Assembly (NCBI RefSeq): GCF_015595025.1 | Contig: NZ_JADNRL010000019.1 | Coordinates: forward strand, 464,165 to 496,766 | Length of the DNA: 32,602 bases | Direction: 5' to 3' | Source: Halomonas sp. KAO | GTDB taxonomy: Bacteria > Pseudomonadota > Gammaproteobacteria > Pseudomonadales > Halomonadaceae | In this document: piece after piece, positions 24,031-32,602 of the stretch | Numbering within the stretch: the stretch's first letter is position 1 | Layout of the letters: each line of letters begins with the position of its first letter | Translations under genes and position numbers: made by a program | The notes under the pieces: generated by a model | The model's input: the letters and a program-made list of their open reading frames with translations, nothing else | The model's database searches: none | Told to the model about the DNA's origin: nothing

Positions 24031-25116
24031 TCAGCGGCGATGCAGGCGCTGACGCAGCTGGCTGTTGCCCTCCTTGAGCCGCAGCCAGCGCGCCTGACGA
24101 TAGCTGTCCAGCCCCACCTCCAGCAGTTCCATGACCTGCAAGGCGCTATCCAGCGAAACGGGCGGTGGCGCACCATGCAACAGCATCTCCACCACCCCGG
24201 CGTAGAAGGCCGGGTAGTCTCCCGGCAGGTTGAGGTGCTGCTGTACCTCCGGTACATCCTCTTCGTCGGCCACCAGGCTCAACTGCCCCGGCTCGGGATC
24301 CACGCCCATGCCAGGCATGACCGCCAGTGACTCCTGCAGGTGGGCCTCCTGGGGATCCTGACCAAACTTCACGTAGCTGCCATGGGTGCCATGCACACGA
24401 AAGCGCGGAGTAGGATCGGCCACCAGCGAACTCGCCTGCAGGCTGACCCTCAGCCCGTCGTACTCCAGCAGGCAGTGGAAGTCATCATCCACTTCGGCGC
24501 CGTCACGCAGCGTGGCCAGCTCCACCAGGATCGCCCGCGGCATGCCGAACAGCTGCACGACCTGGTCGAGCAGATGTGGTCCGAGGTCGTACCAGATCCC
24601 CGCGCCCGGTCGATGATTATCACGCCAACGGTCGCTCACCGTGGGCCGGAATCGATCGAAGCGAGACTCCAGCGATACCACTCGCCCCAGGCTGCCTGCA
24701 TCAATCAGCTCCTTGAGCGTCAGGAAATCGCTGTCCCAGCGGCGGTTGTGAAAGACGCTCAGGCTACGGTCGGCGTTATCCGCCTGGGCGCGCAACATTC
24801 GCGCCTCGGAGAGCGTCACCGCAAAGGGCTTGTCCACCACCACATGCTTGCCCGCCGCCAGGGCGGCCTTGACCAGAGAGTAATGAGTATCGTTGGGGGT
24901 GGCGATCACCACCAGGTCGATGTCCTGCCGCTCGAACAGCGCCGCCGCCTTGGGCAACACCTCCACCCCCGGCAGGTCGGCATGAACCCTGTCGGCATCC
25001 GAGCTAACCACGGCGGCCAGCTGCATGCCCTCGGTGGCATTGATCAAGGGGGCATGGAACACCTGGCCCGCCAGGCCATACCCGACCAGCCCGACGCCGA
25101 GCGTTAAGGTCTTCAT
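24031..25116 (-). CDS. Gfo/Idh/MocA family oxidoreductase (YdgJ-like)
   Basis: A 361-aa NAD(P)-dependent dehydrogenase. The N-terminal Rossmann domain begins VGLVGYGLAGQVFHAPLI, with VVIATPNDTHY and the family-defining DKPFA (EKP-like, catalytic Lys). The C-terminal domain has GAGIWYDLGPHLLDQ with the catalytic His. The GLAGQVFHAP signature is typical of the YdgJ/YhhX subgroup. Sugar or polyol substrates are likely for the family, but none can be assigned. AGGAGAG lies before the ATG. It is 60 nt downstream of ilvD on the same strand, with a hairpin upstream of its start. Confidence 0.9.
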   Translation of the reverse strand: MKTLTLGVGLVGYGLAGQVFHAPLINATEGMQLAAVVSSDADRVHADLPGVEVLPKAAALFERQDIDLVVIATPNDTHYSLVKAALAAGKHVVVDKPFAVTLSEARMLRAQADNADRSLSVFHNRRWDSDFLTLKELIDAGSLGRVVSLESRFDRFRPTVSDRWRDNHRPGAGIWYDLGPHLLDQVVQLFGMPRAILVELATLRDGAEVDDDFHCLLEYDGLRVSLQASSLVADPTPRFRVHGTHGSYVKFGQDPQEAHLQESLAVMPGMGVDPEPGQLSLVADEEDVPEVQQHLNLPGDYPAFYAGVVEMLLHGAPPPVSLDSALQVMELLEVGLDSYRQARWLRLKEGNSQLRQRLHRR

Positions 25117-25139
25117 CGCAGCTCTCCTCGCTGGAAACG

Positions 25140-25167
25140 CGACGCCCCGGCCGGGGCCGGGGCGTCG
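25140..25167 (-). terminator. GC-rich terminator after ilvD
   Basis: A perfect 11-bp stem CGACGCCCCGG (25140-25150) with CCGGGGCGTCG (25157-25167) and a 6-nt loop, followed on the minus strand by CGTTTCC. It lies 10 nt beyond the ilvD stop and just before the next gene's ribosome site. Confidence 0.55.
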
Positions 25168-25176
25168 TGGGGTGGT

Positions 25177-27021
25177 TCAGTCGAGCTTGCTCAGGTCGCG
25201 TACCGCGCCCTTGTCGGCAGAGGTGGCGAGCAGTGCATAGGCCTTGAGCGCCGCGGTGACCTTGCGGTCGCGCTGGATAACCGGCTTCCAGGCATCTGTG
25301 CCTTTCGCCTCCATGGCCGCACGGCGACTGGCCAGCTCCTCATCGCTGAGCTTGACGTTGATCCCACGGTTGGGAATATCGATCTGGATGATATCTCCCT
25401 GCTCGATTAGGCCGATGGCGCCGCCGGCGGCAGCTTCCGGTGAGACGTGGCCGATGGAGAGCCCCGAGGTACCCCCGGAGAAACGGCCATCGGTAAGCAG
25501 CGCACACGCCTTGCCCAGGCCCTTGGATTTCAGGTAGCTGGTCGGGTAGAGCATCTCCTGCATGCCGGGACCGCCCTTGGGACCCTCGTAGCGGATCACC
25601 ACCACGTCGCCCTCGCTGACCCGGTCGGCAAGGATGTCTGCCACCGCCTGGTCCTGGGACTCCACCACATGGGCCGGCCCCTCGAAGACCAAAATCGACT
25701 CGTCAACGCCGGCGGTCTTCACCACGCAGCCGTCGACGGCGATGTTGCCCTTGAGCACGGCCAGGCCGCCCTCCCGGGAGAAGGCATGGTCGAGATCGCG
25801 GATACAGCCGGTGGCACGGTCGCCGTCGAGGCTCGGCCAGCGAGCACTCTGGGAGAAGGCCACCTGGGTCGGCACCCCGCCGGGGCCGGCCTTGAAGAAC
25901 TCCACCACCTCGGGGCTCGGCGAGCGCATGATGTCCCACTCCTCGAGCGCCTCGGCCAGGCTATCGCCGTAGACGGTGGGCACGCGGGTATCCAGCACCC
26001 CGGCACGGTCGAGCTCGCCGAGGATGGCCATGATGCCGCCGGCCCGGTGCACATCTTCGATGTGATACTTCTGGGTGTTCGGCGCCACCTTGCACAACTG
26101 CGGTACCTCCCGCGACAGACGGTCTATATCGGTCATGTCGAAATCGATCTCGGCCTCCTGGGCGGCGGCCAGCAGGTGCAGGATGGTGTTGGTGGAGCCG
26201 CCCATGGCGATATCCAGGGTCATGGCGTTCCTGAACGCCGCCTTGGCACCGATGGCACGGGGCAGCAGGTGCGCCTCCTCATTCTCGTAATAGCGTTTGG
26301 CCAGCTCGACGATGCGGTGACCGGCATTCTCGAACAGGCGACGACGGTCGGCATGGGTGGCCACCACGGTCCCGTTGCCCGGCAGCGCCAGGCCCAGCGC
26401 CTCCATCAGACAGTTCATGGAGTTGGCGGTGAACATGCCGGAGCAGGAGCCGCAGGTAGGGCAGGCGCTGCGCTCGATCTCGGCGAGTGTCTCGTCATCG
26501 ACGCTGTCGTCGGCGGCCATCACCATGGCGTCGACCAGGTCCAGGCCATGGTCGAGCAGCTTGGTCTTGCCAGCCTCCATGGGGCCGCCGGAGACGAAGA
26601 TCACCGGCACGTTGAGGCGCATGGCGGCCATCAGCATCCCCGGGGTGATCTTGTCGCAGTTGGAGATGCACACCAGGGCATCGGCGCAGTGGGCGTTGAC
26701 CATGTACTCGACGCTGTCGGCGATCAGGTCGCGACTCGGCAGCGAATAGAGCATGCCGTCGTGGCCCATCGCGATGCCGTCGTCCACGGCGATGGTGTTG
26801 AACTCCTTGGCCACCCCGCCGGCCTTCTCGATCTCCCGGGCCACCAGCTGCCCCATGTCCTTCAGGTGCACATGCCCCGGCACGAACTGGGTGAAGGAGT
26901 TGGCCACGGCGATGATCGGCTTGTGGAAGTCCTCGTCCTTCATGCCGGTGGCGCGCCACAGGGCGCGGGCGCCGGCCATGTTGCGGCCGGCGGTGGTGGT
27001 GCGGGAACGATACTCGGGCAT
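25177..27021 (-). CDS. ilvD: Dihydroxy-acid dehydratase IlvD
   Basis: An iron-sulfur dehydratase of valine and isoleucine synthesis. The 614-aa product has the expected length (E. coli 616). Visible features are Asp81 in [10 protein letters not shown], the cluster and Mg ligands around [10 protein letters not shown] (Cys122, carbamylated-Lys candidate Lys124), [15 protein letters not shown] at 186-200, and GGSTNT. C-terminal GRFSGG and IGHVSPEAA complete the signature. I start at MPEYRSRT (27021) with AGAGGA upstream; the 26 extra N-terminal residues of the longer frame are low-complexity and unlike the family. Confidence 0.95.
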   Translation of the reverse strand: MPEYRSRTTTAGRNMAGARALWRATGMKDEDFHKPIIAVANSFTQFVPGHVHLKDMGQLVAREIEKAGGVAKEFNTIAVDDGIAMGHDGMLYSLPSRDLIADSVEYMVNAHCADALVCISNCDKITPGMLMAAMRLNVPVIFVSGGPMEAGKTKLLDHGLDLVDAMVMAADDSVDDETLAEIERSACPTCGSCSGMFTANSMNCLMEALGLALPGNGTVVATHADRRRLFENAGHRIVELAKRYYENEEAHLLPRAIGAKAAFRNAMTLDIAMGGSTNTILHLLAAAQEAEIDFDMTDIDRLSREVPQLCKVAPNTQKYHIEDVHRAGGIMAILGELDRAGVLDTRVPTVYGDSLAEALEEWDIMRSPSPEVVEFFKAGPGGVPTQVAFSQSARWPSLDGDRATGCIRDLDHAFSREGGLAVLKGNIAVDGCVVKTAGVDESILVFEGPAHVVESQDQAVADILADRVSEGDVVVIRYEGPKGGPGMQEMLYPTSYLKSKGLGKACALLTDGRFSGGTSGLSIGHVSPEAAAGGAIGLIEQGDIIQIDIPNRGINVKLSDEELASRRAAMEAKGTDAWKPVIQRDRKVTAALKAYALLATSADKGAVRDLSKLD

Positions 27022-27144
27022 GCTGTCCTCTTCTCTTCTTCTCTCGGCGGCCGCCTGTGCCGGCGGCTCGGTGTCCAGGTCAGCCGATGATTCTGGCACG
27101 CGGCCGGGCGTCAGGCCAGACTGAAGAGGCCAGAACCCCGTGGC

Positions 27145-28065
27145 TTACTGAACCAGCCGTGTGGCGACCCAGCCCAACATCGGTTCGCCATTCTTCTCGA
27201 AGTAAATCTGGCTCCAGCCCTCGCCTTCTCCCAACACGTAGACCACGGTTCCCCGTGTCAGCTGCGTTATCCGCGCGTTATCCGTTCCGGCACCAGATCG
27301 AATATTCACACGAGAGCCCACAACCTCTTTTTTCTGGAGGTTAGGCAGGCTAGCTTGAATATTCTCCTTGGCCACTTCATTACCATTGCGCGCTGCGTTG
27401 GCAAACCAGAACACCGCCCAGGCGTGATTGGCCTCCACGCCACGCCCCCGGGCATAGAGGGCACCCAGGTTACTCTGCGCCATGGCGTCGCCCTGTCGGG
27501 CCGCCTGATTGAAGTAATCGAAGGCGCGAGTAAAATCCTGCTCAACGCCGCGACCGTTCTCGTAGAGGCTGCCGATATTGTTCTGCGCAGGGGCATGCCC
27601 CTGATCAGCCGCCTGCTCAAACCAGCGTGCTGCCACGGTGGCGTCCTCTCCAACGCCAAACCCTTCCAGATACATCAGCCCCAACTGAAACTGGGCCCCG
27701 GCGTGGCCGGACTGTGCCGCACGCTCCAGCCACTCCACGGCATCCGCCGGTCCGCGACCGTCGATGCTTTCGCTCAAGAACAGCTCGGCCATCCTGACCT
27801 GGGCCTCGAGCACGTCATTGTCAGCCGCCAGCCGATACCACTTGTAGGCTTCGTCCAGACTTTCTCGAACGCCGGTACCGTTCTCGAACATCTGGCCCAG
27901 CGCAAACTGTGACTGGCCTTCGCCCTGCTCTGCGGCTTCTCTCCACTCATGCACCGCCGAGGCGAAATTTCTCTGCCGAAACTCGGCCAGCCCAGCATTG
28001 TAGTCGGCATATATCAGTGTGCTGCCGCTCAGCAGCACAATTCCCAGCCAAATCTTTGCTTTCAT
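27145..28065 (-). CDS. Secreted Sel1-repeat protein with C-terminal SH3b domain
   Basis: A 306-aa exported protein. Residues 1-20 are a signal peptide (KAK, a hydrophobic core, then YA before DYN). About five Sel1-like TPR repeats cover roughly 35-235, each with the pattern A-x-WF--AA--G-A-AQ--LG-LY--G-GV. A bacterial SH3 domain lies at about 243-306 (SRVNIRSGAGTDNARITQL..W..GWVATRLV). Sel1 repeats are protein-binding scaffolds and SH3b domains often bind peptidoglycan, so a periplasmic adaptor is likely. The ATG has no Shine-Dalgarno; a 7-bp inverted repeat lies directly before it. A terminator separates it from the adhesin genes upstream, though read-through is possible. Confidence 0.85.
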   Translation of the reverse strand: MKAKIWLGIVLLSGSTLIYADYNAGLAEFRQRNFASAVHEWREAAEQGEGQSQFALGQMFENGTGVRESLDEAYKWYRLAADNDVLEAQVRMAELFLSESIDGRGPADAVEWLERAAQSGHAGAQFQLGLMYLEGFGVGEDATVAARWFEQAADQGHAPAQNNIGSLYENGRGVEQDFTRAFDYFNQAARQGDAMAQSNLGALYARGRGVEANHAWAVFWFANAARNGNEVAKENIQASLPNLQKKEVVGSRVNIRSGAGTDNARITQLTRGTVVYVLGEGEGWSQIYFEKNGEPMLGWVATRLVQ

Positions 28066-28066
28066 G

Positions 28067-28084
28067 AATCAATAACCATTGATT
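28067..28084. promoter_or_regulatory. Inverted repeat directly before the Sel1/SH3b start codon
   Basis: AATCAAT (28067-28073) and ATTGATT (28078-28084) with a 4-nt loop end 1 nt before the minus-strand ATG, in the place where a ribosome site would be. It could be an operator or a start-masking hairpin. Confidence 0.35.
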
Positions 28085-28090
28085 AGCGAC

Positions 28091-28125
28091 ACCAAGGAAA
28101 ACCCGGCATGCCAGACATGCCGGGT
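28091..28125 (-). terminator. Rho-independent terminator after the adhesin gene cluster
   Basis: A perfect 10-bp stem ACCCGGCATG (28101-28110) with CATGCCGGGT (28116-28125) and a 5-nt loop. On the minus strand it is followed by TTTCCTT. It lies 60 nt after the DUF6447-like gene. Confidence 0.75.
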
Positions 28126-28185
28126 AGGTCAAAGATAATGCGGAATGCAAAAGCTCAGATCCCACGAGCCATCATCGCTACGCGG

Positions 28186-28491
28186 TCATGCCTGTGGCGC
28201 CACACTCTTGACCACATCACCCAGTATACGGGCATAGGTATTACGCGCCGTCTGCATGATGGCCAGCTGGTCCTGCAACCGGCGTATCTCCTGGTCGGTA
28301 ACCCGGAGATTCTGCAGCTGTTCACGCCCCTGATCCCCCAGGCTTTCCAGGGTGTACGCTACCCCATCGATGGTCACCGAGGGTGTATCCGCTTGCTCCT
28401 TCGCCTCCATATTCACGCTCTCGGACTCGGTTTCGCCCTGAGACTCGATGTCCTGAGCGCTATCCTTTTGGCGGCTGTGTCGTTTAGTCAT
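28186..28491 (-). CDS. DUF6447-like small protein
   Basis: A 101-aa soluble protein. The first 36 residues are charged and disordered-looking (Lys, Gln, Glu, Ser). Then comes SVTIDGVAYTLESLGDQGREQLQNLRVTDQEIRRLQDQLAIMQTARNTYARIL, a strand-turn followed by a long helix. This matches what I recall of DUF6447 (TIDG-x-Y-x-L-x-SL, then TARN-x-YA), but I could not search. AAGGTAG precedes the ATG. It follows the TpgA-like gene by 55 nt and is followed by a terminator, so it is probably the last gene of the adhesin operon. The role is unknown; a helper for adhesin export is speculation. Confidence 0.7.
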   Translation of the reverse strand: MTKRHSRQKDSAQDIESQGETESESVNMEAKEQADTPSVTIDGVAYTLESLGDQGREQLQNLRVTDQEIRRLQDQLAIMQTARNTYARILGDVVKSVAPQA

Positions 28492-28546
28492 TACACTACC
28501 TTGCCTATCTGATTATGCGTTGACTCACTGTCGGCGACAGCAGAGG

Positions 28547-29368
28547 TCAGCCTTCTGCCAGCTCGCGAGTGGTGATTTCCACACGGCGGTTGGGCCGCAG
28601 ACATTCGGTGACGCTCGGCGTCGCCCTGGCCCCGGGGCACTCCACCACCGGGTCGGCCTCGCCACGTCCCGCGGTGCGAATATCGCCACGCGAAATCCCC
28701 TGAGTGGAGAGATAGTCGGCCACGCTATCGGACCGCGACTGCGAAAGCTCCTGATTATACGCTGCGCTGCCGAAGCGGTCGGTATAGCCCACGATCATCA
28801 TCCCGGGGGATGTGAACTTGTCCTTGGCAGACTGGGCCACGCGCTCCAGGGCACGGCGCCCTTCAAGGGTCAACTGGGCGCTGTCAAAATCGAACAGCAC
28901 ATCACCCGAGAGTACCAGCGTCTCGTCTTCCGCCACCTTCGTTGGCACCAACAGTTCAGGACACTGCATATCTCGCCAGCTGGAGTCCTCCAGCGCCATA
29001 TCATCATCGAAATCGACCTGATACTGGCAGGTGAGGTACTCCCCGCCCTCTTCACCCGTATACAGATTGAAGACGTAGTTCCACGCGCGAACGCCGAAGA
29101 AACCTTCGCTGAACTGGGGGCTGCCGATCAGTTGACGCACCTGGTCCTTGGTCTGCCCCTCGCGAATGCGCAGGATGTTCCGCGGTTCGACGAAGCGACC
29201 GCCATCATGCCAGTTATCATTCAGCGCCGGAAAGCCATCTCCCGCTTCACGGATGTCTGTGCGGTCGTTGTTCGGCGGGCTGGCACAGCCCGCGACCATT
29301 GCCAGGCTGGCAATACCGGCGGCCCCAAGGGCCGCCTTGAGCAGTGCAGATGAGCTCATTACTTTCAC
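28547..29368 (-). CDS. TpgA-like lipoprotein (BamE/SmpA + OmpA domains), adhesin partner
   Basis: A 273-aa outer-membrane lipoprotein. The signal segment ends in the lipobox VAGC (Cys28). A BamE/SmpA-like domain follows (ILRIREGQTKDQVRQLIGSPQFSEG..WNYVFNL). A C-terminal OmpA-type peptidoglycan-binding domain follows (LFDFDSAQLTLEGRRALE, GYTDRFGSAAYNQELSQSRSDSV, RPNRRVEI). This two-domain layout directly behind a trimeric autotransporter matches TpgA of the Acinetobacter Ata system, which holds the adhesin in the envelope. The GTG at 29368 is chosen as start: AAGGAGA lies 6 nt before it and overlaps the adhesin TAA stop, whereas the ATG three codons later is too far. Coupled translation with the adhesin is likely. 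Confidence 0.87.
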   Translation of the reverse strand: MKVMSSSALLKAALGAAGIASLAMVAGCASPPNNDRTDIREAGDGFPALNDNWHDGGRFVEPRNILRIREGQTKDQVRQLIGSPQFSEGFFGVRAWNYVFNLYTGEEGGEYLTCQYQVDFDDDMALEDSSWRDMQCPELLVPTKVAEDETLVLSGDVLFDFDSAQLTLEGRRALERVAQSAKDKFTSPGMMIVGYTDRFGSAAYNQELSQSRSDSVADYLSTQGISRGDIRTAGRGEADPVVECPGARATPSVTECLRPNRRVEITTRELAEG

Positions 29369-29378
29369 GTTTGTCTCC

Positions 29379-32300
29379 TTACCAGTGCCAGCCAGCGCCG
29401 ATGCCCGCACCAAAGTTACTCTGAGAGTCACCCGTCACCTTGCCCTGGATGACCCAACGGCCATTGTCCGAGAGACGCGATACGCCTACCGATACAGCAG
29501 ACTCGCCCTCGTAGGTACCGGCACCCACGCCCACCATGCTCTTGCCGGGCATCCAGGCCTGGGGAACGGTAGCCGCGGCAAGGGCACTCGCCGTACCAGC
29601 GTTCGCGCTATCTTCCACATCACTGATGCGCCCGTGGACCTTGTTGATCTCTTGAGCGAAGCGCTGGTTGAGCTCCTGCATCTGACCAACATTCACCGCA
29701 TCGTTGGCATCGACACCAGGTGCCACATTGGTGATCCGCATGCCACCACCATCAATGCCTTTGGTAGTCATGCTCGGGCCACCCTCGATCTTCACGCCGT
29801 CGTTACTCACCGTGGTGTTACCGGTGGTCACGCTATCGACATTCAGCTCCTGACTCAGCGATACCTGCACCCCTTTATCGGTGGTTTGTGTAGAGATGTT
29901 CTCTCCATCACCGTCGATGCGCACGGTATCACCCAGCTTGCGGTTTACGGCCTCGCCGTCGTCGGCGGCGAAGTCCATGCCGCCATCCAGCGAGGTGTTG
30001 ATGTCGCCAATCTCCTCCTTGACGCCGTGCAGCTGGCTGCCGTTGACCGCATCGGTGCTGCCTTCACTGATGTCACCCTTGCCGACACCGGCAATGATGG
30101 TGTTGCCCTCGTCATCGACGTTGTCCTTGTCGATGGTGACGGAGCCCACGTCCACCTTGTCGAACTCTACCTCGTCCGACGTGGCTACCTCGTAGACGCT
30201 TTCACCATTTGCACCAGTCGTTTCGGTGACCTTGATGTTCTTGCCTTGCGTGACTTCGGTCTTGGCCGCTGCCACTTCGTCACCGATATCACCAGCCACC
30301 TGCTTAAGATCGCCCACATTCACGGCGTTCATCAGGTCACTACCGCTGATCTGATCCAACGACTGGCCACCCAGGCCACTACCCACGTTAGTGATCTGCA
30401 TGCCGCCAGCATCAATACCCCCAATGGTGACGCTCGGGCCGCCAGCAATGGTCATGCCATCAGCACCATAATCGGTACTGTTGGTACCATCGTCGACGGT
30501 AAGGCCGTCACCATCCATGGTGGTTCCACCGGTGGTAATGCTGCCGTCAGTACCGTCTACGGTGATGGCATTCTCGTTTTCGCCCAGGGTGATGGTGTCG
30601 TTCAGCGCGACTTCGATCACCCCCGCATCATTCTCACCGCTCTGTGCCACGCTGATATTGCTGTCGCCCTGGAAGTCCACCGCGCCGTTCGGCCCGATGT
30701 TCACCTGGTCGACACCGGAACCGGTCAGGTTCCAGCCGGCATTGGCGACCTGCTGCACCTCATACAGCTGGCCACCATTGATGGCATCGGTGCTGGTGCT
30801 GCTTACATCGCCGTCGGCCACACCGGTGATCTTGCGATCGCCCGCGTCAATGCCACCAGCCGTGACGCTCGGCCCACCGGCAATCTCAAGCCCGGCATCA
30901 CTCAGAGTCACATTATCGCCAACGCTGACACCGCCTCCATTCACGATGGTATCTCCGACGCCAATCTCGCCCTTCTCGCCATCCACGTTGATCGCGGTAT
31001 CGCCATCACCCAGGGTGATACTATCGGCCAGGTTGAACGCCAGATTGGTGCCATCGCGGTTGATAATGACGTTGCCGTCCTCGCTGGTGAAGTCCACCAC
31101 CCCATTGGGACCGACGTTGTTGCTACCGTCTGCCAGGGCACCCTCACCATCCACCGACAAGTTCCAGCCGGCGTTGGCCACTGTGTATACCTGACCCAGT
31201 TGGTCCTCCGTCGCGGCCTGGCCGCTGGTGAAGCTGTCCGGGTCGAAGGACGTGTTGGTCAACCCCCCGATAGTGCCGCTATTGGCATCAACTACGATCT
31301 CGTTGGCCGGGCCCGTGGTCGGGTTCGCCGCCAGCGTGATCGTACCCGCTGCTACCGTGGTGGTGGCCGTCGGGTTCGCGGCGCTGTCGTTGACCACCAG
31401 ACCATCGGTGTCGAGCACGCTATTGCCCGCGGTCACGCTATCTACATTCAGGTCAGGGTTCAGGGTAATGTCGATCTGACCGTTATCCTCCTGGCCGTTC
31501 TGCGCCACGCTGATGTTGCTGTCGCCCTGGAAGTCCACCGCGCCGTTCGGCCCGATGTTCACCTGATCGGCGCCGGAGCCGCTCAGGTTCCAGCCGGCGT
31601 TGGCAGTCTGATTGACCAGGCTCAGCTGCTCCTCGGTGGCCGCACGTCCCGCTTGGGCGAAGTCACCGCCATCGAGGTCGGTGTTGGTCAGGCCCGTGAT
31701 GTCACCGGCACTGCCATCGAGAGTGATGCTGTTGCCAGCACCGGCCACGCTGATGCTCCCCGCGCCCACCTCGGTGGTGCTGCCGGCGCCGTCGTCGACG
31801 GTCACCCCGTCGTCGTTCATCACGGTGTCGCCGGTGGTCACGCTGCCGGTATCACCCAGATCGATGTTCTTGGCCAGCTGGATCGATAGGGTGTCGCTAC
31901 CGTCGGCGACCACGCCGATATTGCCATTGACCAGAGCGGTCGTGTCAGTCTCGCCGCCAACCAGGTTCACCGTTTCCCCGAGCTTGCGCTCGACGTTGCT
32001 GCCGGCATCACCGGCAAAGGTCAGCGGGGTATCCGCAAGACTGGTCAGCTGGCTGACATTGACCGCATCGGTGTCGGCCACGCCGTCGGCCACGTTGGCA
32101 ATCACCTGATCACCGGCATCGATGCCACTGGTGGTGACACTCGGGCCACCCGCAATGGTCATGCCGTCGACGCCGTAGGCGGTGCTGTTGGTGCCATCGG
32201 TGACACTGGTGCCGGTTGCAGTCACTTCGGTGACATTGCCGGCGCCGTCATCGGCGGTCACGCTGGCAACATCAATGTTATCGGCCAGATCAAAGGTGAC

Positions 32301-32602
32301 GTTGTTGTCGGCGGCAGTCTTGCTGACCTCGATATTGCCGTCACTGTTTTTCAGATCAACGCTGTCGTTCGGCCCCACATTGGTCGGGTTGCTGCCCTGA
32401 GCGCTGATGTCCCAGCCCGCAGTGGCCGCGCTGTTGGCCGAGCGGATGGCGTCATCGATGGTGCTCTCGCCAGTACCGCCCACGTCACTCATGGTGAAGT
32501 CGTTGCCGGTGTAATCGGCATCGCCACCCAGCACGTTGCTGGCCAGGCTGTCGCCCGCTGCCTGCAGCTGGCTGCCGTTGATGGCATCGCTGCTGCTGCT
32601 GT
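29379..32602 (-). CDS. Trimeric autotransporter adhesin (YadA/Ata-like), N-terminus beyond window
   Basis: More than 1070 residues of an open frame running off the right edge, so the signal peptide and head start are missing. The visible part is a stalk of Gly/Asp/Asn/Thr-rich beta repeats. These include AGGPSVTxxGIDAGxxxITNV segments, neck motifs DAVNVSQL, DAINGGQL, DAVNGSQL and DAVNVGQM, and three NAGWNL modules with NIGPNGAVDFQGDSNISVAQ. The C-terminal YadA anchor (ISDVEDSANAGTASALAAATVPQAWMPGKS..VGVGAG) ends in the aromatic WHW expected for an outer-membrane barrel. It functions as a trimeric surface adhesin in host or surface attachment and biofilm. It heads an operon with the TpgA-like gene 10 nt downstream. 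Confidence 0.93.
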   Translation of the reverse strand, partial: SSSSDAINGSQLQAAGDSLASNVLGGDADYTGNDFTMSDVGGTGESTIDDAIRSANSAATAGWDISAQGSNPTNVGPNDSVDLKNSDGNIEVSKTAADNNVTFDLADNIDVASVTADDGAGNVTEVTATGTSVTDGTNSTAYGVDGMTIAGGPSVTTSGIDAGDQVIANVADGVADTDAVNVSQLTSLADTPLTFAGDAGSNVERKLGETVNLVGGETDTTALVNGNIGVVADGSDTLSIQLAKNIDLGDTGSVTTGDTVMNDDGVTVDDGAGSTTEVGAGSISVAGAGNSITLDGSAGDITGLTNTDLDGGDFAQAGRAATEEQLSLVNQTANAGWNLSGSGADQVNIGPNGAVDFQGDSNISVAQNGQEDNGQIDITLNPDLNVDSVTAGNSVLDTDGLVVNDSAANPTATTTVAAGTITLAANPTTGPANEIVVDANSGTIGGLTNTSFDPDSFTSGQAATEDQLGQVYTVANAGWNLSVDGEGALADGSNNVGPNGVVDFTSEDGNVIINRDGTNLAFNLADSITLGDGDTAINVDGEKGEIGVGDTIVNGGGVSVGDNVTLSDAGLEIAGGPSVTAGGIDAGDRKITGVADGDVSSTSTDAINGGQLYEVQQVANAGWNLTGSGVDQVNIGPNGAVDFQGDSNISVAQSGENDAGVIEVALNDTITLGENENAITVDGTDGSITTGGTTMDGDGLTVDDGTNSTDYGADGMTIAGGPSVTIGGIDAGGMQITNVGSGLGGQSLDQISGSDLMNAVNVGDLKQVAGDIGDEVAAAKTEVTQGKNIKVTETTGANGESVYEVATSDEVEFDKVDVGSVTIDKDNVDDEGNTIIAGVGKGDISEGSTDAVNGSQLHGVKEEIGDINTSLDGGMDFAADDGEAVNRKLGDTVRIDGDGENISTQTTDKGVQVSLSQELNVDSVTTGNTTVSNDGVKIEGGPSMTTKGIDGGGMRITNVAPGVDANDAVNVGQMQELNQRFAQEINKVHGRISDVEDSANAGTASALAAATVPQAWMPGKSMVGVGAGTYEGESAVSVGVSRLSDNGRWVIQGKVTGDSQSNFGAGIGAGWHW
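30643..30750 (-). repeat. Internal adhesin repeat, copy 1
   Basis: A 108-bp segment encoding SVDQVNIGPNGAVDF-type sequence that is nearly identical to 31501-31608, 858 bp away (286 codons). It is in frame within the adhesin, so the repeat is a protein module and a possible site for slippage or recombination. Confidence 0.8.
31501..31608 (-). repeat. Internal adhesin repeat, copy 2
   Basis: Second copy of the segment at 30643-30750, differing at a handful of positions. It encodes the NAGWNLSGSGADQVNIGPNG module of the adhesin stalk. Confidence 0.8.

Noticed and set aside
25447..27090. 547-residue plus-strand frame opposite ilvD
   Set aside because: An antisense shadow of ilvD, rich in His, Gly and Val as expected from reversed GC-biased codons.
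29148..31889. 913-residue plus-strand frame opposite the adhesin and TpgA-like genes
   Set aside because: It spans the boundary of two certain minus-strand genes and its repeats mirror the adhesin repeats; no signal or ribosome site.

Overview
The window reads as chromosome of a halophilic gammaproteobacterium of the Halomonas type. The evidence is high GC with strong GC3 in the core genes, a stand-alone ectoine hydroxylase gene (ectD), and core genes with gammaproteobacterial family members (sbcCD, hslR, nudE, yrfG, ybiI, yaiI). The genus is an inference from gene content; no rRNA or other phylogenetic marker is present.

Layout. (1) 153-4789: sbcD-sbcC, a nuclease operon with a 4-nt ATGA overlap. 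(2) 4790-7500: a lower-GC accessory island inserted at the 3' end of sbcC. On the minus strand it carries a NERD-domain nuclease-like protein with zinc ribbons and a protein resembling a proteasome beta/HslV-type Ntn hydrolase. The latter ends inside a 78-bp sequence with the full architecture of an integron attC recombination site. The far side of the island holds a composite scar: a broken piece of an SDR gene fused to a second, diverged copy of the last 40 codons of sbcC plus its terminator. (3) 7501-9714: stress genes (an SDR, ectD, a DUF3008 small protein). (4) 10016-14783: an ABM monooxygenase-like protein, two more SDRs, a decayed homocysteine S-methyltransferase fragment, ybiI, a YkvI-type membrane protein and a DUF503 protein. 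(5) 14987-27021: ordinary metabolic and housekeeping genes (nemA, argE, a GATase, a DMT exporter, deaD, yaiI, hslR, yrfG, nudE, a Gfo/Idh/MocA oxidoreductase, ilvD). (6) 27145-32602: a surface-adhesion locus on the minus strand. It holds a large trimeric autotransporter adhesin cut by the window edge, a TpgA-like BamE/OmpA lipoprotein coupled to it, a DUF6447-like small protein, a terminator, and a Sel1-repeat/SH3b secreted protein.

How the parts work together. The island is the best candidate for something undescribed: an attC-tailed gene with its own TATAAT promoter and a palindrome over the -35 region, encoding a stand-alone proteasome-like hydrolase, next to a NERD nuclease-like gene. A defence or stress role is inference from family and context only. 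The adhesin locus matches the known pairing of trimeric autotransporters with TpgA-type periplasmic partners and adds two small genes of unknown role.

All calls come from reading the sequence by eye. No database search, structure prediction or folding program was run.
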